The translations under genes and the position numbers were made by a program. From assembly GCA_018267915.1 (NCBI GenBank), contig JAFDXN010000030.1, positions 1 to 64,000 on the forward strand: a DNA stretch of 64,000 bases. The letters run 5' to 3'. Origin of the DNA: Bacteroidota bacterium (lineage in GTDB: Bacteria > Bacteroidota > Bacteroidia > Chitinophagales > Chitinophagaceae). Every line of letters begins with the position of its first letter. The stretch's first letter is position 1. The notes under the pieces were generated by a model, which saw only the letters and a program-made list of their open reading frames with translations, ran no database searches and was not told where the DNA came from. Positions 17,087 to 25,875 of the stretch are shown here, piece by piece.

Positions 17087-19126
17087 ATGAGATACTTTGT
17101 CACCCTCTGTTTATTCGTATTATCCTTTGCTGGCTACGGGCAGCAAAGGCGGGTGAACATAACGAATCTCAACCGCGATAGCCTTGTCTATACCTTTCAA
17201 TTTGAAGAAAACTGGATGTTTCATCCTGGTGATGATAGTACGTTTTCGCATCCCAACTTGGAGGAGACCGGTTGGGATTCGGTCGGAAGCCCCCGGTTTA
17301 CGTTTCACCCAAACCAGGCAAATAAGTTCAAAGGAATAGGTTGGCTAAGGCTACATATTATGATTGACTCGTCCCTCGCCCGTCGCCCATTGGCATTAGG
17401 GATGACGCAACTTGGAGCATCGGAAATATACATTGACGGCAAGCTTGTGAAAAGGTACGGGATCATCAGCAGAACGAAGGATAGTTGCAGATATTTTAAT
17501 CCTCAACGTGTACCCTTTACCATTGTGTTTGACACGGCGGGAGAACATGTCCTTGCCGTTCGCTACGCTAACTACCTTGCGCATCGAAATTATAAAGTGT
17601 ACCTCTATGGCGATGCTGCGTTCAGACTGACGCTTGCCGAAGCGGATGGCTATATAAGAGGAGCACTGGATAATGTTGTTGCATTAACTTTTGTTTTTAT
17701 TTTGCTGAGCGGGATATTTATCGCGCTTTCATTGTTACACCTGATGCTGTTTCTGTATTACCGTGCAGCAAAGTCAAACCTTTACTTCAGTATTTTCTGT
17801 CTTTCCCTTTCGTTTTTATTCTATGCTACGTTTCTTACAAAATATGCGAGCTTCCCGCGATTGTCATTAGTAGCTGGGGCTGCGGTATTCTTTTCCGGTG
17901 TACTGGCATGCTTTTCCCTGAGTGGCTTTAGCAATGCCCTGTTCGGGAAACGAAAGCTGAGATTTTATATCATTGGTTTATACTGCCTGTGCATCCTAAT
18001 ATTCTGGTTTTTCGAGCCGATTATGGGCTTGTACGGTATATTCTTCTTGATTGGCGTTGTGTCCGTCGAAGCAATAGCTCTGACCATATACGGGATATAT
18101 ACTAAGGTAAAGGGTGCGCGCATAATAGGCATTGGCATCTTGTTCCTTACGCTCTTTCTCCTGTTTATCTTCGTGTGCGGGTTGCTAAATATTGGCATTG
18201 ACCTGAACGATGGCACCCCTTCGGGACGGGTTATGATATTTGTGCTGGCGCTGGCCATTCTGAGTATGCCATTTTGCATGTCGGCTTACCTGGCCTGGAA
18301 TTTTTCATCGGCCAATAAAGACCTGAAAGCCCAGTTGAAGCAGGTACAGATACTGTCGGAAAAGACACTGGAGCAGGAGCAGGAAAAGAAGCGGATACTT
18401 GAAAATCAAAAAGAAGACCTCGAGAAGGAAGTGAAGCTCCGTACGGCGGAAGTGGTGCAACAGCACGAAGAACTGAAAGCAGAAAAGAAGAAATCGGATG
18501 ACCTGTTGCTGAACATATTACCCGGCGAAGTGGCAGAGGAACTGAAAGAAAAGGGCAGCTCGGAAGCTAAATATTTTGAGCAGGTAAGCGTTCTTTTCAC
18601 AGATTTTGTGGCCTTCACAAAAGCAGGAGAAAGAATGACGCCACAGGAGCTGGTAAGCGAGCTGGATACCTGCTTCAAAGCATTCGACGACATCATATCA
18701 AAACACAACATCGAAAAGATCAAGACCATTGGCGATGCTTACCTAGCTGTTTCCGGATTGCCCCTGGCAGACGACAAACACGCCGAAAACGCTGTAAGCG
18801 CCGCGCAGGAAATATTGCAATTCATGAAAGCCCGTAAGGATGTCGTTGGAGATAAGACCTTCGATATCCGCATTGGCATACACAGCGGTAGCGTAGTTGC
18901 CGGTATAGTGGGCATAAAGAAATTTGCCTACGATATATGGGGAGATACAGTGAACACTGCCGCGAGGATGGAGCAAAACAGCGAGACCGGCAAAATAAAT
19001 ATCTCACAAACCACTTACGAACTGGTGAAAGATCAATTTGAGTGCAGCTACCGTGGACAGATAAGTGCGAAGAACAAGGGCGAACTGAATATGTATTTCG
19101 TAGTGAAGAAGCTCAATCGACAATAG
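17087..19126 (+). CDS. 7TM-DISM sensor with class III adenylate/guanylate cyclase domain
   Basis: A 679-residue protein. ATG 17087 gives a signal peptide (MRYFVTLCLFVLSFAGYG), and a near -7 box TATCTTGG (17073-17080) lies just before it. An extracellular sensing domain (about 20-195) precedes seven membrane helices (about 200-410), a coiled coil (KTLEQEQEKKRILENQKEDL) and the cyclase domain. Metal-binding Asp are at 506 (VLFTDFVAFT) and 550 (KTIGDAYLA). It should make cAMP or cGMP in response to an outside signal. The 3' end overlaps the convergent small gene by 14 bp. Confidence 0.9.
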   Translation: MRYFVTLCLFVLSFAGYGQQRRVNITNLNRDSLVYTFQFEENWMFHPGDDSTFSHPNLEETGWDSVGSPRFTFHPNQANKFKGIGWLRLHIMIDSSLARRPLALGMTQLGASEIYIDGKLVKRYGIISRTKDSCRYFNPQRVPFTIVFDTAGEHVLAVRYANYLAHRNYKVYLYGDAAFRLTLAEADGYIRGALDNVVALTFVFILLSGIFIALSLLHLMLFLYYRAAKSNLYFSIFCLSLSFLFYATFLTKYASFPRLSLVAGAAVFFSGVLACFSLSGFSNALFGKRKLRFYIIGLYCLCILIFWFFEPIMGLYGIFFLIGVVSVEAIALTIYGIYTKVKGARIIGIGILFLTLFLLFIFVCGLLNIGIDLNDGTPSGRVMIFVLALAILSMPFCMSAYLAWNFSSANKDLKAQLKQVQILSEKTLEQEQEKKRILENQKEDLEKEVKLRTAEVVQQHEELKAEKKKSDDLLLNILPGEVAEELKEKGSSEAKYFEQVSVLFTDFVAFTKAGERMTPQELVSELDTCFKAFDDIISKHNIEKIKTIGDAYLAVSGLPLADDKHAENAVSAAQEILQFMKARKDVVGDKTFDIRIGIHSGSVVAGIVGIKKFAYDIWGDTVNTAARMEQNSETGKINISQTTYELVKDQFECSYRGQISAKNKGELNMYFVVKKLNRQ

Positions 19127-19331
19127 ACCATTTGCCATCTTTGTCAATGACATAAGAGAAGCCATTGCTCATCTTGTGAATGGTTTTGCCTTCAGTATTG
19201 GCGTGACTTTCTTTTTCGTACACACGTATGCCATTGTTTTCCCTGCTGAGATAATTGATGAGCGCATTTAAGGTTGGCGCCACATCGTGCAGCCATTGTT
19301 CATCATCTTCTTTTACAAAAGCGTGGCTCAT
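19113..19331 (-). CDS. small conserved-looking hypothetical protein
   Basis: 72 residues, MSHAFVKEDDEQWLHDVAPT onward, with a helical first half and a short beta-rich end (GFSYVIDKDGKWSIVD). No domain recognised. It overlaps the end of the convergent cyclase by 14 bp. Composition is ordinary for a cytosolic protein, so it is probably real. Confidence 0.6.
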   Translation of the reverse strand: MSHAFVKEDDEQWLHDVAPTLNALINYLSRENNGIRVYEKESHANTEGKTIHKMSNGFSYVIDKDGKWSIVD

Positions 19332-19373
19332 AGCTTTTTTTGAAACTAGTATAAATACTGTACCTGCAAAGCA

Positions 19374-19399
19374 AAGGCCCCTGTGGAAACAGGGGCCTT
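19374..19399. terminator. bidirectional hairpin terminator
   Basis: A perfect 11-bp stem, AAGGCCCCTGT (19374-19384) with ACAGGGGCCTT (19389-19399), and loop GGAA. It lies 39 bp beyond the stop of the leftward giant adhesin gene and probably ends that transcript. Confidence 0.75.
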
Positions 19400-19437
19400 C
19401 TTAGTAATTCACGCTTTATATTTATTTCGGGTTTCGG

Positions 19438-22400
19438 CTATCTTATCAGGGTTACATCCCCCTTTATATATTGTTCCTTACCATCCTGTCCGCAAATGAA
19501 CTTTATGTGGAAGAAGTAAGTGTCCATGTCTGAAAGCTGGCCTTTGTAATAACCATCCCAGCCTTTGCCTAGCTGGTCGGTCTCATAAACCAACTCGCCA
19601 AAGCGGTTGAATACCTGGAACATGATGAGCTTCATATTGCCTTTGAATACCGGCCGGAAGATGTCGTTCTTGCCATCGCCGTTCGGGGTAAAGGCATTGG
19701 GTATGTATGGCATGCAGCATTCGCCGCTGGTCATTTCTGTATCGGCAAACTTCGTACAGTTGTTCGAGTCGTGTATGGTCAACCTATAGGCGCCATTACC
19801 CAAGCCGGTTATCTGGCTCATGTTTTGGCCCGACAGGTCATTGCTCCACGTGTAGGTATATGGACTGGTACCGCCAGTCACTTCGGCAGCTATTACGCCC
19901 TTGTCCGCAGTGCCGTAGCAGTCATTGGAAGTTACTGTGAATACAATGTTCAGGGAATCTGGCTGCTTGATATCTACACTGCCCGATTTGCGGCAGTTGT
20001 TACTGTCTACAACGGTTACTATGTGCAGGCCCGCAGCCATGCCGGTGAAGAGGTTGTTTGCAGTCGCCGGGTTGGGGTTGCCATCCACCTGGTACAGGAA
20101 TGGCCGGGTGCCGCCATTGGCATTTACGGTTATGGTACCGTCAGTGCCGCCATAGCAAAGCACCGGTGTTGCGGTAGCGTCTGTGATCGTGATGTGCGGG
20201 AAGCCAACGAGCGTCATAGCTGTGTCGTGCTTGCAGCCGTTGCTATCCTGCACATGGAAAAGATACATTCCCTCGGGCAAACCGGTATAACTTGACGTGA
20301 ATGCAAAGGCCTGGTCCTGTATGGCGTACATATATGGCGGGGTACCGCCGGTTGCTCCGAGGCTCACACTGCCGTCTGTGTACCCTTCGCAGGTTGGTTC
20401 CGTGATGCCGAGGCCGTTGAATACCAGGGGTGAGGGTTGTTGTATGCTTGTGCTGCTGTCTGCCACGCAGTTGTGACTATCGGTAACGTGTATCGCATAG
20501 GTCCCAACAGGCAGGCTGCTGAAGCCGGGTGCTGATTGGAAGGCATTAGCGTCCATTGCATATTCGTAGGAAGGTGTGCCGCCGCTTGCATATACGGTCA
20601 CTGTGCCATTATTGTCGCCGAAACATTTTTCGTTAGTAACAACGATACTGTCGATCACCAGCTTCGTTGGCTGCGTGATAGTAACAAGCGTGTCGTACAG
20701 GCAGCCATTGTTGTCTTTTACATGCACCGTGTCTGTACCAGCTGTAAGCCCGGTGTAGGTTGTGGTATTACCCATGGGCTGAGTATTGATGCTGTAGATA
20801 TAAGCAGGCGTGCCGCCGTTTGCTATAACCGACAGGCTGCCGTCGTTGTAGCCATAGCAGCTTGGCTCCGTATAAGTCACCGTGCTGCTGATTGGCGTAG
20901 GCTGGGTAATAGTTGCGTTTGTGTCTTTGATACAACCGTTGGCGTCCTTGATATGCACCACATAGGTGCCGGCCGCAAGTTGATTGAATGTATTGTTATT
21001 TGCATACGCATTATTGCCTAGGGCGTAAGTATAAGGCGCAGTTGCCCCGGTGCCAGTCACATTGATGCTGCCGGTGCTTTGTCCGTAACACAGCTCATTG
21101 GTAGTGTTGATAATGCCGGCAGGATGCAGCGAGTCTGTGATCGTCACAGTCACGTCCTTGATACAACCATGTGTGTCTTTAGTATGGAATACATAGGTGC
21201 CTGCAGCCAGTGCTGTGAAGGTATTGTTAGCTGCATAAGGCCCTGCTCCATTAGCATAAGTATAGCCCGGTGTGCCACCCGACGCATTCAGTGTTACCTG
21301 GCCATTTGCCAGCGTTGCGCACACTGAATTCTTAACTGAGGGGCTCACCACTATCGGCGTAGGCTGTGTAATAGTTATCGTTGTGTCCTTAACACAGTTA
21401 TTCGCGTCTTTAGTATGTATTACGTAAGTGCCCGCTACGAGACCATTAAAGGTATTGGCAGCAGCATATGGGCCTGCGCCATTTGCATATGTGTATGTTG
21501 GAGTGCCTCCGGCGCCATTCACGGTAATGCTGCCGTTCGCATCGCCATAGCAAAGCACATTGTTTGCTGACCCACTAACCGCAAGGGGTGTAGGTTGGGT
21601 AATGGTTATCGCCGTATCCTTGATACAGCTATTGGCATCCTTTGTGTGTATAGTGTAAGTACCTGCTGCGAGACCGCCGAAGGTGTTGCTGGCTCCGTAC
21701 GGGGCTGCGCCGTTAGCATATGTATAACCCGGGGTGCCGCCTGTAGCCGCGATCGTAACACTGCCTGTGCCGCCATAACAAAGTACATTGCTTACGGTTG
21801 GTGTTACATTTAGGGGTGTGGGTTGTGTGATCGTTGCAGTTACGTCTTTGATACAGCCATTAGCATCCTTCGTATGTATGGTATAGGTGCCGGCTACAAG
21901 CGGGTTGAAAATGTTGGTGTTACCGTAAGGATTGGCGCCGTTTGCATAGGTATATGCAGGCACGCCACCCGCGGCCGCAACCGTAATGCCGCCTGTGCCG
22001 CCATTGCAGAGCACATTGGTAACCGTCGGAGTAACCGTTATCGGGCTTGGTTGTGTGATGGTCAGCGTATCGTTTTTGATGCACGAATTCGCATCTTTCG
22101 TGTGTATGGTGTAAGTGCCTGCGGTCAGCCCGGTAAAGTTATTGCCCGGACCGTAAGCGTTAGCGCCATTAGCGTATGTGTACGCTGGCGTACCACCTGA
22201 TGCAGCGATGTTGATGCTGCCGGTGGGGTCGCCATTACAGAGCACATTGGTAACCGTTGGCGCAGTAACCAGTGGGGTCGGTTGTGTGAGAGTGATCACC
22301 GTATCTTTTATACAGCCATTCGCGTCTTTCGTATGGATAGTATAAGTACCTGCCACGAGGCCGGTAAAGGTGCCGGTTGGTCCGTAGGCGTTAGCACCGT

Positions 22401-25400
22401 TCGCATAAGTATAGCCTGGTGTTCCGCCTGAGCCTGTTATCGTTATACTGCCGGTAGACCCGTTGCAAAGTATAGGGCTGGTGGAAGCCGTAACCGCAAG
22501 TGGAGTAGGCTGGGTAATAGTAACCACTGTATCCTTCTGGCAGCTATTGGTGTCCTTTGTATGGATCGTGTAAGTGCCGGCTGCCAGTGGTGTGAAAATA
22601 TTTTGGGTACCGTAGGGATTGGCCCCGTTGGCATAGACATAGCCTGGTGTCCCGCCAGTAGCTGCCATGGTAATACCTCCGGTACCGCCATTACACAATA
22701 CATTGCTCACAGTTGGTGCCACCACGAGTGGTGAAGGCTGCGAAATGGTGATCGTCGTATCTTTTATGCAGCTGTTGGCATCCTTGGTGTGAATAGTATA
22801 AGTGCCTGCTGCCAGCGGACTGAAGCTATTGGTCGGCCCGTAGGGATTGGCGCCGTTGGCATAGGTGTACGACGGTGTGCCGCCTGCTGCATTGATCGTA
22901 ATGCTGCCGGTAATATCGCCATAGCACAAAGGTTTTGTCACCGCAGCGTTTACCGTCACGGGACTTGGCTGTGTTATTGTTAGCACGGTGTCTTTCACGC
23001 AGCCGTTGTTATCCTTCGTGTGTATCGTATAGGTACCTGCCGCCAGGTTGGTGAACGTATTACCTGGTCCGTAAGCGGCAAGACCATTTGCATAAGTGTA
23101 GCCCGGCGTACCGCCCGATGCCGTGATGGTAATGCTGCCCGTAGATGCGCCGTAGCACAATACGTTTGTCACGGCAGGCGAAACCACAACTGGTGTGGGC
23201 TGCGTAAGCGTTATCACAGTATCCTTCATGCAGGAATAGGCGTCCTGTATATGAATGGTATAGGTACCGGCTGTAAGGCCGGGGAATGTGTTGGTCGGTC
23301 CGAAGGGTCCTGCGCCAATGGCATAGGTGTATGTTGGCGTACCACCGGATACATTAATGGTAATGCTGCCGCTTGCAGCGCCATTACACATGATATTCGA
23401 AACTACAGATGAATCGCGGATCGGAGTCGGCTGCTGTATGTTTACAGCCGTATCGTAAGCGCAGGAGTTCACATCGCGGATGTGTATCGAGTAAGTACCG
23501 GCAGGCAGGTTGTTGAAAGTATTGTTGAGCACGTAAGGGTTTGCGTCCATTGCATAGGTGTATGGAGTAACGCCACCTATACCCTGTGCGATGATCGCAC
23601 CATCCGAATCGCCGTTGCATACTACCTGGCTCACTGCTACTGTTCCGCCCAGCACCGCCGAGTCGGTCAGGGTGATGACGGTGTCCACGCTACAGCCGGT
23701 AGCGTTATGCACATGGAAAGTATAAGTGCCTGCTGCAAGATTGCTGAAGGTTCCGCCCGGTCCGAAAGGGCCGGCGTTCATGGCGTAAGTGTAAGGTGTG
23801 TAAGGGTTATTGTAAGCGGTAATGGTCACTTGTCCGTTCGGTACGCCGTTACAGAGGGGCCGTTTGGTTCCTATATTCAAAAGTATTGGCAGGCCGTCTG
23901 GCAGCGTCACAGTAGTATCGTGTTGGCAGGAGCTGTTGTCTTTGATGTGCAGCGCATAAGTGCCGGCTGCAAGACCGGTAAAAGTATTCGCAGCGCCGAA
24001 CGCATTATTACCTATAGCGTAGGTATACGGGGGTGCGCCGCCGTTGCCGTTGATGGTAATGCTGCCGTCGGAGCTGCCTGGGCATGTAGGAGGGCTCATC
24101 ACTACGCTCATGCCCGGTGTGTTGGGCGGCGCTATGGTGATAACGGTATCCTTCGAGCAACCTACGTCGTTGGTTACATGTATGGTATAAGTGCCGGCCG
24201 TAAGGCTATCGGTAAGTGTACCGTTCAGGTTCGTATTTGTGTGTATTGTATTGGCGTTTTGCAATACGGTTTCTGTCCAGTTGGTAACGCCTGCGCCCGG
24301 ATTGACAGTGAACACGGCTTTCTTGAAACAGGTAGCAGGCGATACCATTGTTACGGTGTTGCCGGGCAAGGAAGCAACGATCACCTGGTATGCTATCTGC
24401 TGGTAAGCATTCAGCGGGCATTCATTGTCGCCGTAGTCCATGTAGAAGGTGTAGGTGCCCGGCGCCACATTGGTGGTATTCCATGAAAAAGTACAATGAG
24501 GAGCCAGGGTATGGTTGTTGGTTATTGTCATTGTAGCTCCCGCGGGCAGGCCAACAGGTGTTACGTCAATAGTGTCATTATTAGGATCGGTTGGATTGAT
24601 GTTGAACGTGAAAGGTCCGACATCTTTACAAACCCTTAGTGTTGTTGAGTCGAGTAATGTGCCTGCCGAATTATTAGAGATCACGCCGCTTGGGGGCCAG
24701 TTGTTGCAGGTGTTAAGCACCACGATCGTCATCTCCCGCTGGCTGGTGCCTACCAGTGTGTCGCCCCTGTATTCCTGTACCTCCATTACGGCCAGTGAGC
24801 GCTGCACCAGGTTGGGTGTAAAGCTCATCTGCCCTGTGGTAGGAACAAATACAAAAGGATTCGCCGCCAGGGGCGCAGTAGCGGTATAAGGGGGTATATA
24901 TGTGACATTTGGCACTACCACCGGAAAGCCGTTGGCATCCTTGCCTGGTATTTGCACAAAATAAAGGCTATCCAGGTCGGGATCTACAGAGCCTGGAGCA
25001 TAGTTGGCCGGAGCATTGAGACAGTAGAATGGGGTGGGGATGGTTCCGAATATGGAGGAATTATTAGCGGAATATTGATCGTTCAGTTTTGCATCCAGCG
25101 CAATGACGGTGCTTCCGGGATTCACAATATTAGTTATAGTGGAGCTCCGGCCCGCATTTGCCACATTACCCATGCTACCGGTGAAATGGAAGCGCCAGTT
25201 GGCGGAAGTATGAGGCAGTGTATAAGTGGCCGAGTAAACAAATTTCTTAATACCGGGTATCGTATTGTTCACATTGGTACAGGTGGTGTTGTTGATCTGC
25301 GACGGGCAGACGGGTGTGACCTCGACACCCGCTATCGGCGGCTCTTCCGCCAGCGACAATGTTGCTACGGCGTTGGTATTAGGATCTTCGTAGATCTTAA

Positions 25401-25611
25401 CCTGTGGAGTTGCATTCTGGAGCTGCGGAAAGGCAGCGCCGGCGCAATCACCATAAATGACCACGTAAACCTTGTAGGTGTTTTCGATCACGTGGGTGTA
25501 ATATAGATCGATGCCAAAAACGTGCGTGGCATACGATGGAATGGCTGGGATGGTGAGGAAACTTAGGGCAAGGCAGTAAGTACGTAAAGTGCGTAAAAGT
25601 TTATCCCCCAT
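19438..25611 (-). CDS. giant SprB-repeat adhesin with gliding/T9SS C-terminal domain
   Basis: A 2057-residue secreted protein. A signal peptide ends near YATHVFG. An N-terminal domain of about 460 residues is shared with the next paralogue. About 19 SprB-like repeats of 77 residues follow (pattern TNVLCYGxxTGSITIxAxGGTPxYTYANG...AGTYTIHTKDANxCIKDTxITITQPTPL). The end is a CHU_C/gliding-type domain (CCMPYIPNAFTPNGDGKNDIF to DVTLIR), the type B T9SS sorting signal. Likely a surface adhesin for gliding or attachment. Several middle repeats are nearly identical, pointing to recent internal expansion. Confidence 0.92.
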   Translation of the reverse strand: MGDKLLRTLRTYCLALSFLTIPAIPSYATHVFGIDLYYTHVIENTYKVYVVIYGDCAGAAFPQLQNATPQVKIYEDPNTNAVATLSLAEEPPIAGVEVTPVCPSQINNTTCTNVNNTIPGIKKFVYSATYTLPHTSANWRFHFTGSMGNVANAGRSSTITNIVNPGSTVIALDAKLNDQYSANNSSIFGTIPTPFYCLNAPANYAPGSVDPDLDSLYFVQIPGKDANGFPVVVPNVTYIPPYTATAPLAANPFVFVPTTGQMSFTPNLVQRSLAVMEVQEYRGDTLVGTSQREMTIVVLNTCNNWPPSGVISNNSAGTLLDSTTLRVCKDVGPFTFNINPTDPNNDTIDVTPVGLPAGATMTITNNHTLAPHCTFSWNTTNVAPGTYTFYMDYGDNECPLNAYQQIAYQVIVASLPGNTVTMVSPATCFKKAVFTVNPGAGVTNWTETVLQNANTIHTNTNLNGTLTDSLTAGTYTIHVTNDVGCSKDTVITIAPPNTPGMSVVMSPPTCPGSSDGSITINGNGGAPPYTYAIGNNAFGAANTFTGLAAGTYALHIKDNSSCQHDTTVTLPDGLPILLNIGTKRPLCNGVPNGQVTITAYNNPYTPYTYAMNAGPFGPGGTFSNLAAGTYTFHVHNATGCSVDTVITLTDSAVLGGTVAVSQVVCNGDSDGAIIAQGIGGVTPYTYAMDANPYVLNNTFNNLPAGTYSIHIRDVNSCAYDTAVNIQQPTPIRDSSVVSNIMCNGAASGSITINVSGGTPTYTYAIGAGPFGPTNTFPGLTAGTYTIHIQDAYSCMKDTVITLTQPTPVVVSPAVTNVLCYGASTGSITITASGGTPGYTYANGLAAYGPGNTFTNLAAGTYTIHTKDNNGCVKDTVLTITQPSPVTVNAAVTKPLCYGDITGSITINAAGGTPSYTYANGANPYGPTNSFSPLAAGTYTIHTKDANSCIKDTTITISQPSPLVVAPTVSNVLCNGGTGGITMAATGGTPGYVYANGANPYGTQNIFTPLAAGTYTIHTKDTNSCQKDTVVTITQPTPLAVTASTSPILCNGSTGSITITGSGGTPGYTYANGANAYGPTGTFTGLVAGTYTIHTKDANGCIKDTVITLTQPTPLVTAPTVTNVLCNGDPTGSINIAASGGTPAYTYANGANAYGPGNNFTGLTAGTYTIHTKDANSCIKNDTLTITQPSPITVTPTVTNVLCNGGTGGITVAAAGGVPAYTYANGANPYGNTNIFNPLVAGTYTIHTKDANGCIKDVTATITQPTPLNVTPTVSNVLCYGGTGSVTIAATGGTPGYTYANGAAPYGASNTFGGLAAGTYTIHTKDANSCIKDTAITITQPTPLAVSGSANNVLCYGDANGSITVNGAGGTPTYTYANGAGPYAAANTFNGLVAGTYVIHTKDANNCVKDTTITITQPTPIVVSPSVKNSVCATLANGQVTLNASGGTPGYTYANGAGPYAANNTFTALAAGTYVFHTKDTHGCIKDVTVTITDSLHPAGIINTTNELCYGQSTGSINVTGTGATAPYTYALGNNAYANNNTFNQLAAGTYVVHIKDANGCIKDTNATITQPTPISSTVTYTEPSCYGYNDGSLSVIANGGTPAYIYSINTQPMGNTTTYTGLTAGTDTVHVKDNNGCLYDTLVTITQPTKLVIDSIVVTNEKCFGDNNGTVTVYASGGTPSYEYAMDANAFQSAPGFSSLPVGTYAIHVTDSHNCVADSSTSIQQPSPLVFNGLGITEPTCEGYTDGSVSLGATGGTPPYMYAIQDQAFAFTSSYTGLPEGMYLFHVQDSNGCKHDTAMTLVGFPHITITDATATPVLCYGGTDGTITVNANGGTRPFLYQVDGNPNPATANNLFTGMAAGLHIVTVVDSNNCRKSGSVDIKQPDSLNIVFTVTSNDCYGTADKGVIAAEVTGGTSPYTYTWSNDLSGQNMSQITGLGNGAYRLTIHDSNNCTKFADTEMTSGECCMPYIPNAFTPNGDGKNDIFRPVFKGNMKLIMFQVFNRFGELVYETDQLGKGWDGYYKGQLSDMDTYFFHIKFICGQDGKEQYIKGDVTLIR
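19860..24120. repeat. tandem SprB-repeat coding array (about 19 units of 230 bp)
   Basis: DNA repeats of roughly 230 bp within the giant adhesin gene. They are most alike between about 20.9 and 23.4 kb, where blocks such as GTGCCGCC, CCTGCCGC and CATTAGCATAAG recur at regular spacing. Such arrays can gain or lose units by recombination and can collapse in assemblies. Confidence 0.75.
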
Positions 25612-25716
25612 AAAGTAGATTTTAGAATTTAAACAAATGTGTATAACGTGTGGGTATTCTCTCTCAATACAAAATTTAGATTTTATGTTGTTAATAGCTA
25701 GGCCGTTAACATAGGG

Positions 25717-25756
25717 AAATGTTAAAACGAATTAAAAGGACGGGATTTTAACATTT
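25717..25756. other. perfect 11-bp inverted repeat between the adhesin genes
   Basis: AAATGTTAAAA (25717-25727) and TTTTAACATTT (25746-25756), separated by 18 bases, lie between the stop of the upstream paralogue and the start of the 2057-residue gene. It may be a regulator site or a weak terminator; nothing else stands out in this 264-bp gap. Confidence 0.4.
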
Positions 25757-25875
25757 CTTAAATACTAAACTGGGGTATAATTAATGTTAACGTAATCCGC
25801 CATTAACAAATAATGTCCTGGCCCGGATTTCAGGCGCCAATGTGCAGGGAAAAAATGGGTATTTTTTGAAGATGA

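Noticed and set aside
19860..24120. Regular repeats considered as a CRISPR array
   Set aside because: Unit length near 230 bp, fully coding and protein-conserved, with no unique spacers and no cas genes.
23482..24486. 334-codon plus-strand frame inside the giant adhesin gene
   Set aside because: It is antisense to a clear repeat protein and arises from the repeat's skewed codon use. The product has no domain, and similar frames recur at repeat spacing.
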